From Chromobotia macracanthus (lineage: Eukaryota > Chordata > Actinopteri > Cypriniformes > Botiidae), in NCBI GenBank assembly GCA_036877525.1, contig JAZGTH010000007.1, positions 1,785,501 through 1,849,500 of the forward strand: a stretch of DNA of 64,000 nt, in the 5' to 3' direction. The position numbers and the translations under genes are program-made. Positions 47,801 to 57,604 of this stretch are shown here, in pieces (position 1 is the first letter of the stretch; the number at the start of each line of letters is the position of its first letter). The notes beneath the pieces are model-generated. The model saw only the letters and a program-made list of their open reading frames with translations, had not been told where the DNA came from and searched no databases.

Positions 47801-50800
47801 AGACTCATGCTGGGTGAGGGTAGATATCCTGATCTGATAAGTTCAGGTAACAGATCAAACAAGGTCTGGATAAAACTGAGAAACTGATATTTTCCCATGA
47901 CACCACTGGAATTGTGCCCTGAGAAAGTTGATAACAGTATCCTGACAAGCATAAATCAAAATCATGGATAAATCAAACTAGATGAAGATGTTGCATTGTA
48001 TATATTTCGGTGATAGGAATTAACTTTGCTTTTAAGTTATTCCAGATAACTGTTTTGGAGATTTTTCTGGGACCTATTTTAGTACGCATTACATCTAGAG
48101 ACAAATTATTGTCTGGGGTATTGCCAAGATTGGGGGCATTTCCCTAAAAATAAACTTTGTTTTTAAAAGATAACCCACATGAGTTTAATATTTCTGTAAT
48201 ATTTTGACTGTAATCTGATGTGTTTGCGTGTGCTGTTAAGACTATTTAACCCTTCTGTATCTACATGAGTAACATAAACAGCCCAGAGGGCATTTGCAAT
48301 AAGTTAGTCTTGATATGTGATCCTGACTCTAATAAATTTCCTCTACGATCTGACAAGGAGACGAGAAACAATGTCAGAGCGTGCCTCGACTCAGCCCTGC
48401 TGCTTAGCTGGTTTGTAATGAAAGCAAACCACTGATGTCATCTCCGTGATCCTTTTCATGCATGATGACTTGATGACTCTTGCTGATCTGCTGGTTTAAT
48501 CTTACCCTGCTTTATACACTCCACACAAAGATTTTGACGTTGAGTAGTTACTCACAGTCATATATTTTTGCTGTGTTTGAGCAACACACCTCCAAAATGT
48601 CCTTCTACCGTATTGGAACAGTTCAATTCAGTGGCTAAGTTTGGCAGAAGTTTAAGAACTGCTAACATTACTTTAAGCACCTTTAAATCTCATTCAAACA
48701 CTCAAAACTGTTGTCTCAACAAAAATTATGTTATGGTGCCACTAGTTATGGTGCATTCTTTGCCATTTAATTAAATTTAGGTGAATGTATTTTTATCTAC
48801 TTCTTACGTTTAATAGAAAGTCTCTACGCCAGTGTTCTGCATTTCAAATCATATCGGTTTTTCAATTACATCAGTCTTGCATGGTTTAGTGTTTAAAACA
48901 AACGTGCAAGGAATGAATGAAGCAATTACAGCCGTTGTTGTCATCTTATCATGGCAGCACAGTGCTCCTGACCTCTCCTGATGTTTCAATGGAACTTCAG
49001 ATTCACTTTCACACACCATTCTAAAGGACCTCAAGGGAGGAGCTTTTGGGAAATTCTGCGAAACGTTTCAATAAACAGTGAAAGTTCAAATAAGCCATTT
49101 GTCTGGAAAAGGGGGTCAGAACCCAGGATAAAGATAGAGCTATCGGCTCAGACATGCTTTCCTCTAATCACTCATGGCTAATAGTGATATGTTTAACCCA
49201 GAAACAAAAAATGAGTGAGGATTATGTATCTAGTAGCTTAGAGCTTTGCTCGGTTTTGGCACACTTTAAATTAAATTAATGTGAAGTGTATAGTAATGGT
49301 CGAGACAAATATATACAGAGCAAACATTGGCCTTTGTGAGATGAGATAACTTCTCTGTTTGCTAAATATAAACAAACTTTAAAACCACCACAGTCCTGCA
49401 GACTGTGTTAATTTACATAAACTACATAATGTATGTTTATTTATTCATATACATTTATAATACTGCCAGTTATGTAATTGGCATAACAAGAATTCATTAC
49501 ACGTTTCCTCACTGAAAAGGTTACTAATATATCACTGGTTTATAAACTGTCGTGTCATATCAACAAGCTGATCTCAGTACTGCAGCATCTTGGAAATGGA
49601 GGTCACATCTGGTGAAAGGAGATGTTCTGTATGTGAGCTTCAATGCTGGTACCATAACACAGATCCATTATTCATGAAAACATCTCGGAGTCTGACTCTT
49701 CACATTCTTCAGGAATAATACAGCCTACGTGACAGTATCTTTTGCCAGATGACAACAGCAAAGACGAAAGTACAGACTGATTTATTTTTCCCAACAAATA
49801 TCCATATTCACCCAGAGGAAGATTTTATTGGTCCAAGGTTGCTCTTTTAAAGATCATGAGATTACCTTAGTTGTTTCTCCTAACATTGCTTAGGAAAAGA
49901 AAACATACAAATGATGCAAATGTTAAACTGAATGAAGAGTAAGTAAATTAAATTAATGTTCTGCAGATGACTGTAGCTAAAAGTAATCTGGATTTGGGTA
50001 ATTCTGATAAGAAATGTGTGAGCTCATACTGAACCTTCAGTAGTATTTACTTATATTGCAAACTTGGCAAATCTGAGCTTAGTTTGAGACATTACTGAGA
50101 TCTCTTCTGAAACTCTAACAGAGACATTTGTAAGATTTCTGTGTGTTTTTCTCAGGAGAAAAATCTGAGACACAGAACACTTAAGCCAAAGGTTCATTTG
50201 CTCTCTATTAAATCTCATTGTTGTCTAGGAGAAACAATTGAGATAATAAAGAGATCTCATCTGTGTTTTTTTCTTTCGGTAGCCACACACGCTATAGAAC
50301 AAGTGTAAAACAGTACATTAATGTATCTTCTGAAATGTCCGGTATTGAACACGGAAACTTTTCTGATATGGCTGAAGTAACCACGGCATGGCTTGGATGA
50401 ATTAGGAATCCAGTGATAATTAACTTACAATTGGTTTTAAAGATAATACACTGGTGTGCAATTCAAATAGGGCTTTATGGACTGTATTTATTGTACTGTG
50501 ATCATCAAAACAAAGAGGATCTCAGCTTAAGTGAGAAGTAACAGTAAAATCAGTCCAAGAATAAAGCAAATAGTGTCAGTCCTGCAGATTTTATAACACA
50601 AACCAGAACTCTGCTTTATTAATATTTCATTGCGCCCATACGTGTACCAACCCGTTTCTAAAGATCCTTTAATTAAAACAAATCCTTTCATCATAACAGC
50701 TCCAGTGTTGGGTTAAGACTGTGACCTCAAGCATCCAGTGAAGCTAAAGAGATTGATGGAGGACGGAGAGCCAGCGCATTGATCGGTTCAATTAAGCAGG

Positions 50801-51597
50801 TCTGAAAGTTCACAACAATTGGACGGCAACCAAAAACAAACCATTCTTTCAGCGTAAACGGATAGCATAAGTGCTTTGTTGTTGAATTACTATCTACCAA
50901 CCGTTTTCACACACCAAACCAACAAATAAAAAGGCCGGTCCACAAACTTTCTTTCAACTAATGCATTAATGTCTCTCAGTTTGGGGGCAGTTTTGGTCAG
51001 GGGATGGGTAGGGTAACTTTTTTTAAAGGGAATCAATGAACCAAACCATGTTGATCACAGCCCAGCTAACAGGGAACGTTCTCAACATTAGGGGAACGTT
51101 CTTACAACCTAAAACTGTTAGCTGGGATTTTGGACAAATCAATTTCGTAATGGGTGTTTGTTTTATGATTTTAGGAAAGCAATAAAATGCATTTTTAATA
51201 TTGTTAATCCAACAGCGTCTCCTCCTCGACCTACATTGAAATCTTAGAAATCATGTTTGTCCAGAGTTCAGAAAACTTCATCTCGCACGTCATCTTTCGT
51301 CTTATTATAAGGACTTATAATATTAATTCGGGTCATTTTAACCCTGTTGAACAATGAATATGAGGTGATTTCACTTCAGCTCTTACGACAATAAGGTCGT
51401 TCAGGGGATGGATCAGTTTTCAACAACTAACCTCGAAAACTTTATCAAAACACGTTTCGTTTCTGTTGAGGCGCTTGTTCTTTACAGATAATAAAGATAA
51501 CTTCACAAAAAAGAAATGTTGGTAATAACTCACCCCCTGCAAAAGTCGTGAGACATATTCCCACAGAAGACAGGAGAAACCTCAGTAATGGAGCCAT
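38745..51597 (-). CDS. tfpi: tissue factor pathway inhibitor, whole coding gene
   Basis: Secreted Kunitz-type inhibitor of factor Xa and the tissue factor-factor VIIa complex. The coding join on the minus strand is 51597-51534, 44563-44363, 41092-40922, 40177-40091, 39852-39784, 39141-38962 and 38812-38745. That makes 840 nt and 279 aa. All introns are GT-AG and all are phase 1, so every internal exon is symmetric, as is typical of Kunitz genes. Layout: signal peptide (about 1-20), Kunitz 1 (Cys 35 onward, P1 Lys45), Kunitz 2 (Cys 94 onward, P1 Arg104), linker 146-197 with sequon NVS at 180, Kunitz 3 (Cys 205 onward, P1 Gly215), and a basic tail RRQIRIKTR. Each Kunitz domain has its six cysteines. 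The order K1-K2-K3-basic tail is the TFPI-alpha form. TFPI2 is less likely because it lacks the GPCKAI and PADRG-like motifs seen here and the calcrl neighbour. Confidence 0.95.
38962..39141 (-). CDS. tfpi: tfpi exon, Kunitz domain 3
   Basis: 180 nt, phase 1 at both ends. It encodes ELCMSPVDRGDCGGSERRY, then GRCQLFRYSGCGGNKNNF and HCMKKCMKG. The six cysteines are spaced as in a Kunitz fold. SPVDRG and YSGCGGNKNNF match TFPI Kunitz 3 (TPADRG, YSGCGGNENNF in human). The residue after the second cysteine (P1) is Gly, not the Arg known in human K3, so inhibitory activity is unlikely. In mammals this domain binds protein S rather than a protease. Confidence 0.95.
39142..39783. other. tfpi intron
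   Basis: I see no conserved element inside. It separates a linker exon from Kunitz 3. Confidence 0.5.
39784..39852 (-). CDS. tfpi: tfpi linker exon b
   Basis: 69 nt, phase 1 at both ends (acceptor tgttttag, donor GCAG/gtgag). It encodes DEVPLNVSYVPLLKESRPAA then QEA. NVS is an N-glycosylation sequon. It lies between Kunitz 2 and 3 and has no domain of its own. Because it is symmetric, it could be skipped without a frameshift. Confidence 0.85.
40091..40177 (-). CDS. tfpi: tfpi linker exon a
   Basis: 87 nt, phase 1 at both ends. It encodes DSNHMDLNAPSKLVEEKAKP followed by ATESIRKH, a hydrophilic low-complexity linker. The split codon T/CT joins it cleanly to Kunitz 2. Acceptor ttctctgtag, donor CATG/gtgag. 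Confidence 0.85.
40290..40510 (-). repeat. dispersed repeat in tfpi intron
   Basis: Reverse-orientation relative of the 10.21-10.48 kb repeat, sharing the complement of its 'gaggcgtggctttg' and 'gatgccctacttg' blocks. Confidence 0.55.
40922..41092 (-). CDS. tfpi: tfpi exon, Kunitz domain 2
   Basis: 171 nt, phase 1 at both ends (acceptor ctttttttag type, donor CAAT/gtatgt). It encodes PCHLEEEPGLCRGLVPRYFF, then KECKQFFYGGCFGNANNF and DCQARCQ. All six cysteines are present. P1 is Arg104 in the string LCRG, the factor Xa-binding configuration of mammalian TFPI Kunitz 2, and YGGCFGN is the core motif. I found this exon by phase and family pattern. Confidence 0.95.
41372..41426. repeat. near-perfect inverted repeat with CRE core in tfpi intron
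   Basis: The left arm (41372-41397) contains TTTAAGTTTGCTGACGTCAC; the right arm (41403-41426) is its complement apart from a 2-nt insertion and a CG/TG change. They are separated by 5 A residues. Outer pairing continues with tgccta / taggca. It is probably a MITE relic and lies 280 nt upstream (transcript sense) of Kunitz 2. Confidence 0.85.
41427..43899. other. tfpi intron between Kunitz 1 and Kunitz 2
   Basis: It contains a SINE-like head at about 42206 and open frames on the plus strand (42508-43084, 43475-43726) that look fortuitous. There is no further Kunitz-like exon. Confidence 0.4.
42206..42265 (+). mobile_element. possible tRNA-derived SINE head
   Basis: TTGGCTCAGTGGTTAAGGAG resembles a Ser/Leu-type box A, and 'atcaagggtcccaaat' sits where box B would be, but it is eroded. 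Confidence 0.35.
43900..44158. mobile_element. family-A MITE in tfpi intron
   Basis: It shows 'gaaagttctaggaaag', 'gaatgttagccaacattccc' and 'ctgttggg' words shared with the 32.7-kb copy. Confidence 0.6.
44160..44199. repeat. perfect 16-bp stem-loop
   Basis: CTGGGTCAGGCCATGC and its exact complement GCATGGCCTGACCCAG are separated by 8 nt. It directly abuts the MITE end and lies 163 nt past the Kunitz 1 donor site in the transcribed strand. Confidence 0.95.
44363..44563 (-). CDS. tfpi: tfpi exon, Kunitz domain 1
   Basis: 201 nt, phase 1 at both ends. It encodes DGVRSEHHIFHHSCALKKDE, GPCKAIKDRFYF, GRCEPFEYGGCQGNTNNF and ECEQMC. P1 is Lys45 in GPCKAI, identical to the factor VIIa-binding site of human Kunitz 1. 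The short segment before the first cysteine is His-rich and lacks the long acidic stretch of mammalian mature TFPI. Confidence 0.96.
44968..45439. mobile_element. family-C MITE, about 472 bp
   Basis: The ends TTAAAGGACCAG and ACTGTTCCTTTAA are inverted. The 'gtacaatgaaagtgaatt' core and 'gctgttccaaaacc' block are the familiar words of an abundant cyprinid palindromic MITE. It is non-coding and within tfpi intron 1. Confidence 0.7.
45959..46480 (-). other. unassigned 173-codon open frame in tfpi intron 1
   Basis: The frame runs uninterrupted to a stop at 45959 but begins at a GTG with no nearby upstream ATG. The first clear Met is mid-frame (MKVYEKAND). The N-terminal two thirds have a protein-like composition (KKKLVNDILADRYVS, FRKCADPTIGLNKPCFDTLD). 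The last third runs through a SINE and is surely not coding. It may be the fossil of a transposon or domesticated gene; I recognise no family. Confidence 0.2.
45995..46100 (+). mobile_element. SINE head fragment
   Basis: TCTGTAGCTTAACTGGTACC (box A-like) and CATGGGTTTGATTCCCAGG (box B) are followed by only a short body. It is a relative of the copies at 11.0 and 18.05 kb. Confidence 0.65.
51061..51126. mobile_element. 66-bp minimal family-A MITE
   Basis: It starts CCCAGCTAACAGGGAACG and ends with AAAACTGTTAGCTGGG, exact 10-bp inverted ends. It is little more than two termini, so it defines the family ends. Confidence 0.8.
51534..51597 (-). CDS. tfpi: tfpi first coding exon, signal peptide
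   Basis: 64 nt. The ATG at 51597-51595 opens MAPLLRFLLSSVGICLTTFA, a textbook signal peptide with a hydrophobic core and an Ala at the likely cleavage site. It ends in phase 1 with donor GCAGGGG/gtgag, matching the Kunitz 1 exon. Confidence 0.88.
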
Positions 51598-51720
51598 GTC
51601 AACACACGACGCGGATCTCGCACACTTTGTAGTAGCGACTCCGGTTCACTTCGCTCCGCGCGCGCGTCACGCACTTCCGGTTCTGGTGAAGGCTGACCCG
51701 CTCACTAATGAGCTGCATCC
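51598..51720 (-). promoter_or_regulatory. tfpi: tfpi CpG-rich promoter / 5' UTR
   Basis: CpG-dense sequence (CTCCGCGCGCGCGTCACGCA) lies directly upstream of the start codon with no acceptor in between, so transcription probably starts here. An ETS-like CTTCCGG is at about 51673-51679. Confidence 0.6.
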
Positions 51721-51868
51721 TCATCACCTGCAGCAGTCATCACGGTCGTGTGTTCAACATCTAGGGTGTTTGAGCCGAGCTGTGTTATTTATAGAGGTAC
51801 ATGCAAAAAGATGAGTAGGAGGGTAGTTATATGTATCTATTTATATATATTATAAGTGTTATATATTA

Positions 51869-52112
<244 letters not shown>

Positions 52113-52129
52113 ATGTATATTTGATCAAG

Positions 52130-52147
52130 TATTATATATTAGTATCA

Positions 52148-52193
<46 letters not shown>

Positions 52194-52288
52194 CCTATCT
52201 TTATTTATATATATATATATAAAATGTAGGCTGGTATATTTGTGGACAGCTGAACTATAATGTTAATGTTTTATTCTTCCCTAGAATA
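52130..52288. repeat. compound microsatellite unit 2, tandem duplicate
   Basis: It carries the same 'tatattagtatc' left flank, (TGTC)n(TATC)n and TA tract, and the same right flank of about 60 bp ('gtaggctggtatatttgtgg' to 'ttcttccctagaat') as unit 1, but without the CA tract. Confidence 0.9.
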
Positions 52289-54127
52289 ATTATTTGACCT
52301 TTTCCATATTCATGTTCCTCGGGTTCATATGTTTCATGAGTTCTTTACTGGTGTTCATGACATCAGCCTGGCAAAATGACTTTGCTGCTGAGGTTGGCAT
52401 AATTGATACAGGACCATGAATGATCATGGATACACAAAATGAGATTTACTGGGCTTCAACAATATGATACTGAGTCAAACTGACACGGTGTGAGTGCAGA
52501 GCATGACAGTTCAGTTAAACATAATCTGGTGACAAATTACATAGACCACGTTTGCCAAAATTATTATAATAATTATGTCTGTTATTTTATTTCACAAGAA
52601 TAGATAAAACATACATGAGAAACAGCCTGTTAAATTTGTGGTCTTGCCATGACATTTGCACTTACTGGAAGTAGACCAACATCCTGAAGTGACTCACTAA
52701 ATGTGCTTGCCCCTTAGTAGATGGTGTGTTTTTATCTTTCAGGGCAGGATGATTCACTTTTAGAGGAAGTAATACGGTAAATATTAACTGGGAGTTTAGA
52801 CACATAAACCCACTGGGACACGAGTACCTCATGAAAAAAAATCATACTGAAGTGAATCAGCTTTTTAAAGGAAGTATTTACTCAGCAATAACAGAAGTAC
52901 ACTGTAAAAGTTTTGTTCTTCTTTAGAATATACATTTGACCTTTCTCATATTCCTGTTGTTGTGCTTCATGCATCTCAATTTTGTCATGTCTTGCTCTTT
53001 ATCTATTTTTATATTGTTCCTCTTTCTTTACATCCACTTTGCCTTTAGATATAGAAATGTATTGTATTAAACATAATAATGTAAATACTTAAAAATGTCA
53101 CATTCATAAAGTTTACAAATCGAAGAAGTTTTACTGGCATTAAAAAGCATTTACATTACATAACATTAATAAAAATGCCATGGAGTGTGATACAAGACCC
53201 CTCAGCTTACCTGTAAGGGTATATAAGGGTTTATTTGTAAGGGTATATAAGGGACTGTACATTGTCCCTTATGTAGCTTATGCACACGCACGCACGCACA
53301 CACACACGCACACACACTAAACTGTATTATTTGTGTTGATCACTCTTGCTTTTATGTTTATGTCTTGTTGCTTGCTCTTTTGTATATATTGGATTTCCAC
53401 AGAAATTCTTTTTTTATTTGTTGTTTATAAATGGACAAGAAATGCGTATTTGTAAGAATCTTATTTAGCTTGAGTATGAACATAGTCTGTCTTCTTGCCG
53501 GGTCAGTAAGGCTACTGTATGTTTCTGATGTTAGCAGATATGGTCAGGGCTTTTCTTAGCGTCGGGTTGGGTACAGGGCTCAGGTCCTATTTAGGGGCAG
53601 ATAGTATTTCATTTTGATGTGTTTGGTATATTGCTTCCGTTAAACTTTTTGGGCACTAACCCAATACTAACACTGTGCTCTGTTTCTGTCTGTTTCAGTT
53701 TGATCTGTTTTTGAACTGTAAACCAAAAATGTACATTTAAATTCTGCAAAGTTTTCTCCAAATCAGACGTGTTCACCATAACTGTTTTAACCAGATACCA
53801 TCATGTGGTACCATGTGGTAACATCTAAGTTAGCAGGTTTACACATATCTGTTTTTACACTGTAAAAGCAGAACATTTCCTTTGGCATTATTTTCTCACA
53901 ACATCTTAACCTCTGCCTTTATTTGTCATCGTCAAAAAATGTACATCAAAACATTCCATGTGCCAGAGTTTGATATTATCTCGTTTCAGACCAGTAGCCC
54001 ACATGAAGTGCAGGGGTGTATAAACTATCATAGAATCTCAATGCAAATTCTTCACAGTTTGCATTGTGCCAATTTTCTATCACAAACTTGACAAAGTGCC
54101 ACATTTCACAGATCTTTATATCAAGTC
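52289..54127. other. tfpi upstream intergenic, no gene seen
   Basis: A (CA)n/(CG) microsatellite lies at 53283-53318. No supported exon. Confidence 0.4.
53283..53318. repeat. (CA)n microsatellite with CG variants
   Basis: Direct reading of CACG/CACA units. Confidence 0.85.
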
Positions 54128-54170
54128 GGGGGGGGGGGGAAGGTGGGGCCTGCCAAGACCCCGGGGGGTA

Positions 54171-54205
<35 letters not shown>

Positions 54206-54319
54206 ATAAAAAAAAAAAAAAATAAAAAAAAATTTTTTTTTTTTTTTTTTTTTTTTTTATTTTTTTTTAATTTTTTTTTTTTTTATTTTTTTTTTTAATT
54301 TATTTTTTTTTTTTTTTTA
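54128..54319. other. low-complexity G, C, A and T homopolymer patch
   Basis: A run of G, 'ggtggggcctgccaagaccc', another G run, then about 60 A and about 90 T with sparse interruptions. It does not resemble a normal repeat. A sequencing or consensus artefact is likely. Confidence 0.65.
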
Positions 54320-54520
54320 CATCTCAATATCAGCCAACATGAGAAGTCAAGATGACTCCACCAGTACATTTATGTCTGGTTACTCACCTTTTAGCAGGTC
54401 AAATATAACATCTCACAAGCCAGAGAGAAAATCCACCTAAAATATCACAGAAGAACATGAATTAATACTGTAAGATAAACTTCTTCAGTCTTTCCAGGCT
54501 AACCCTGCCCTAATTTACAA

Positions 54521-54562
54521 TACAGACAGACAGACAGACAGACAGACAGATAGATAGATAGA
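54521..54562. repeat. (ACAG)n(ATAG)n microsatellite
   Basis: Direct reading of CAGA units followed by TAGA units. Confidence 0.95.
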
Positions 54563-57331
54563 AAGGTTGGTAAGTACAAGAGAGACAGACCTTTTCAATT
54601 GACTTGCAGTGTGTATTTTGTGGCTTGCTAATGTTTGCACATACCAGTAAAACAAATTGTGTTTATTTTAGGTTATAAGAACAGAAACGAATTCACCATG
54701 TGATTTTGGTTGCCATAAACAAAGTAAGAGGGCCAACATGTTGTAAACTCTGAACTGGAATTCTGTTATTAAGATGCTGTTGTTCCACAGACAAAAGTGA
54801 AGCGTTGTGGACAGTACAGTCAGTCTGGACGATCGTTTCTCTTGAATGTTTCCTGTGTGTATCTGATGGCTCCTCCAGATTCGTGTTTACTGTGAAGGCT
54901 GGGCAGAAAATATGATTGGGCCATACAGTCTCTCATCCTCCTGCGCTAAGCTGGCTGATGTTGCCTGGAAACAGATGGAACATCAGAGTCCATCATGCAG
55001 TTATGGTGGTGATTACCTTGAGTATCAGCCAGCGAGGCCTCATTCAATTAGCCTTCAGCCTCAATAACTGAACAGTTACTCTAGGAAATGCAACAGCTCA
55101 AGTGAAACTTGTAGATATTTTTACGCTCAGTAGCAGAAAGTCACAGACATAGATATTGTTAGTAGCTCCAAGGATATTAAACTCAAATATCTCTAAGCAA
55201 GGTGCGGTCATATCATTTAATAAGAATGTGGATTAGCAGAGCTAGATTTTGCAAAAGAAGTGACTTTTTCAGGAGGAATTGTTGGAATTGAACTTGTGGA
55301 TAACAGTGTTTCATTTCCTCTACTATGGTGCAATTGCACCATAAACACACGTTTAGATTCAGTACAAATAGCTCTCATTTATTTTCTACCTGTAAGTCCC
55401 CTCCATAACCTCAGAATTATCATGTAAAAGCCAGGGCACTTGTCAGTCCCTACAACACTGAAGTGTTCCTGTATATTTAATGTGCATACAACATCCCGTT
55501 TGTTTCATGCACCCACACATTTGTTTATTTATTTATTTGGTGCAATTGGTTATTGCAGGAGAGAGTCATCTCTCACTGGCGCCATGTCTGAAGGTCATTG
55601 TAGTTTTTGTGCTGGTTATAATTAGCTCCCTCTGCAGTCATTTAATGTCACAGCATACCTGTGGGCAACTTGGGTTACACACCATTATACAATGCAATGA
55701 CATTTAAAAAAGATTCTGAGACCACTGACTCTAATGTGTTTAGTTTGGGGAAGTTGTAGAGTGACTGGCAGAAAAGTTAGCAGTCCTTGTTTTCAGATAC
55801 TGTAGTTTCAGAAACCTTTGTTGTCTCTAACATTTGTATTATTTTTTGTTGGTTTACTGTTAGAAAATATCAAATGTTTTTTTAAAATACCAAATGTATG
55901 TTTGACCTTTCATGTTGATAGAAAACATGCACACAGAACGATGCAATAATTCTAAAACAAACAATAAATCACAAACGAATAGTGTTATACTGAAGATCCT
56001 GCCACAGGTTATACAGTGAAACAGTTATGAAACAGTAACAAAAATTAGTTTTGCCAGTTCATAATAGGTCAGTGTTCAAAACGCTCTCATTACCTTACTA
56101 CAATTTTCAATTTTGAGTTTGTAATAGTGATTTATAATTTGATCTGTCGGGTCTCAGTCTCACGGTCTCACGGATTTCACAGGAAATGTCAGTTTGACTT
56201 CAATGTACATGTGTGATAAAACATATTTTTATACAAATATAAATATATTTTGATTGTAATATATTTAACAGGACCTTCCTGAGTTTGTGTTCAAGTTTAA
56301 ATAACATGTTACATGTATAACATAACATGTTTTAAGAACGATCACGATTTCCTACGGATACAACCTGCTGAGAAAAGAGTCACTAGTAATGTTGGCTAGA
56401 CTGGCTATCTCTGGAGTGCTGCCTTTCTTAATGCAAAACAGAGCCATTTCAGGGTGCCATGCTATCAGATATAGCAGCTCAGTATACTGAGATAGAGGAT
56501 ACAGTGTCACATTAAGTTTCCCACTTATCCATCTTATAGAAAACACACAGTTCACCTTGAGGAATGCTTAGCCTGAAGGAAGGGCCTCTTTTTCTGTTAG
56601 CCCGCAGATACGCTTACGGTTCTGCAATTTCCTTTAAGTAATATTTGGAGGACAGAGTTAACTGATTATTATGTATTTGGGTCTTGTTTTCATCTTATAT
56701 AAAAAGCCTGTAGGGTTTAATTCTTAGCCAATTACCCTATACGGGTAGCAGACAACAAAGGCTCTCTGGCATTACGGTAATAATGGCAGCACAAAAATGT
56801 GTAATCAACAATGAATGACAAGGAACATAATAATATTGTTTTGTGTAAATACAAGCCACCTTTTCTGTAATGCTTAGTGAGATGCTTTTAATTAGGCTGC
56901 TGTAATCACATAATACTCAAAATGAGTGCAGTGCAGTCTGTTTAAGGGTTCTCATGAGACTCTTTTGGCGGATACACAGCTGTTTTTAATGTATGCGTTT
57001 TTGTTAAGGCCTGCAACAGAAAGGGGATGCAAATTTTAGATTTTCCCCATTTCTGTTTCCACATTGCTAATTATCTACACTGTAATTTCTCAGTGGAGAC
57101 CACAAGAAATCTGTGTACTAGAAGTGCAGTCTGTATTCCTCCCTAAAGACTGCAGAAACAGACACTGGTCGATAAGAGACAGAGGCCATAAATAGCAAGA
57201 TCAAGAGAATTATGCCCTGTAGGGAACTTAGCAGTTTAAAATAAAACTGTTCGGTAAATAGGGGAAGAGTATTAAACCACACTGGCATACATGTCACTTA
57301 GCAAAATATTAAAATATGTGAAAATAATTTT
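54563..57331. other. intergenic, no gene seen
   Basis: Internal family-B MITE words ('aggtcagtgttcaaaacgc', 'gtcagtttgacttcaatgta') lie at about 56.06-56.21 kb. Nothing coding is supported. Confidence 0.35.
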
Positions 57332-57604
57332 TTAAAGCTGCAGGCCATAACTTTTGCCTCTCATCATCATCTTTGTTTGAAACATAAAATTGCAGGTTAC
57401 TTTACGTACTTTTCTTTACATATGTCAAAGTCAAATGAAGCCAAACTGACATTTGTCAGAAAGTTGGACCTGACAGTTCAAAGTATAAATCATTATTATA
57501 AGCTTATAGCTGTGAATCAGGGTAAGGTAAGGAGACCATTCCTGAACACAATTCTCTTATGTCTTCGCCTAATAACTTTTTAAAGTTACAGATTGCAGTT
57601 TTAA
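57332..57604. mobile_element. full-length family-B MITE, 273 bp
   Basis: It begins TTAAAGCTGCAGGCCATAAC and ends 'gttacagattgcagttttaa'. The interior 'cattgcaggttact'-type and 'gaagccaaactgacattt' blocks are shared with the other copies. Confidence 0.75.

Larger units (their letters stand above)
45440..51533. other. tfpi intron 1, remaining part
   Basis: About 6 kb between the signal-peptide exon and Kunitz 1. Apart from the SINE fragment, one long open frame and a 66-bp MITE (listed separately), I see no exon. Confidence 0.45.

Noticed and set aside
54360..54445. Upstream leader exon of tfpi (donor-like 'gtgagtaacc' on the minus strand)
   Set aside because: The acceptor is weak, and the CpG-rich promoter directly before the tfpi start codon gives a simpler start; no link can be shown.
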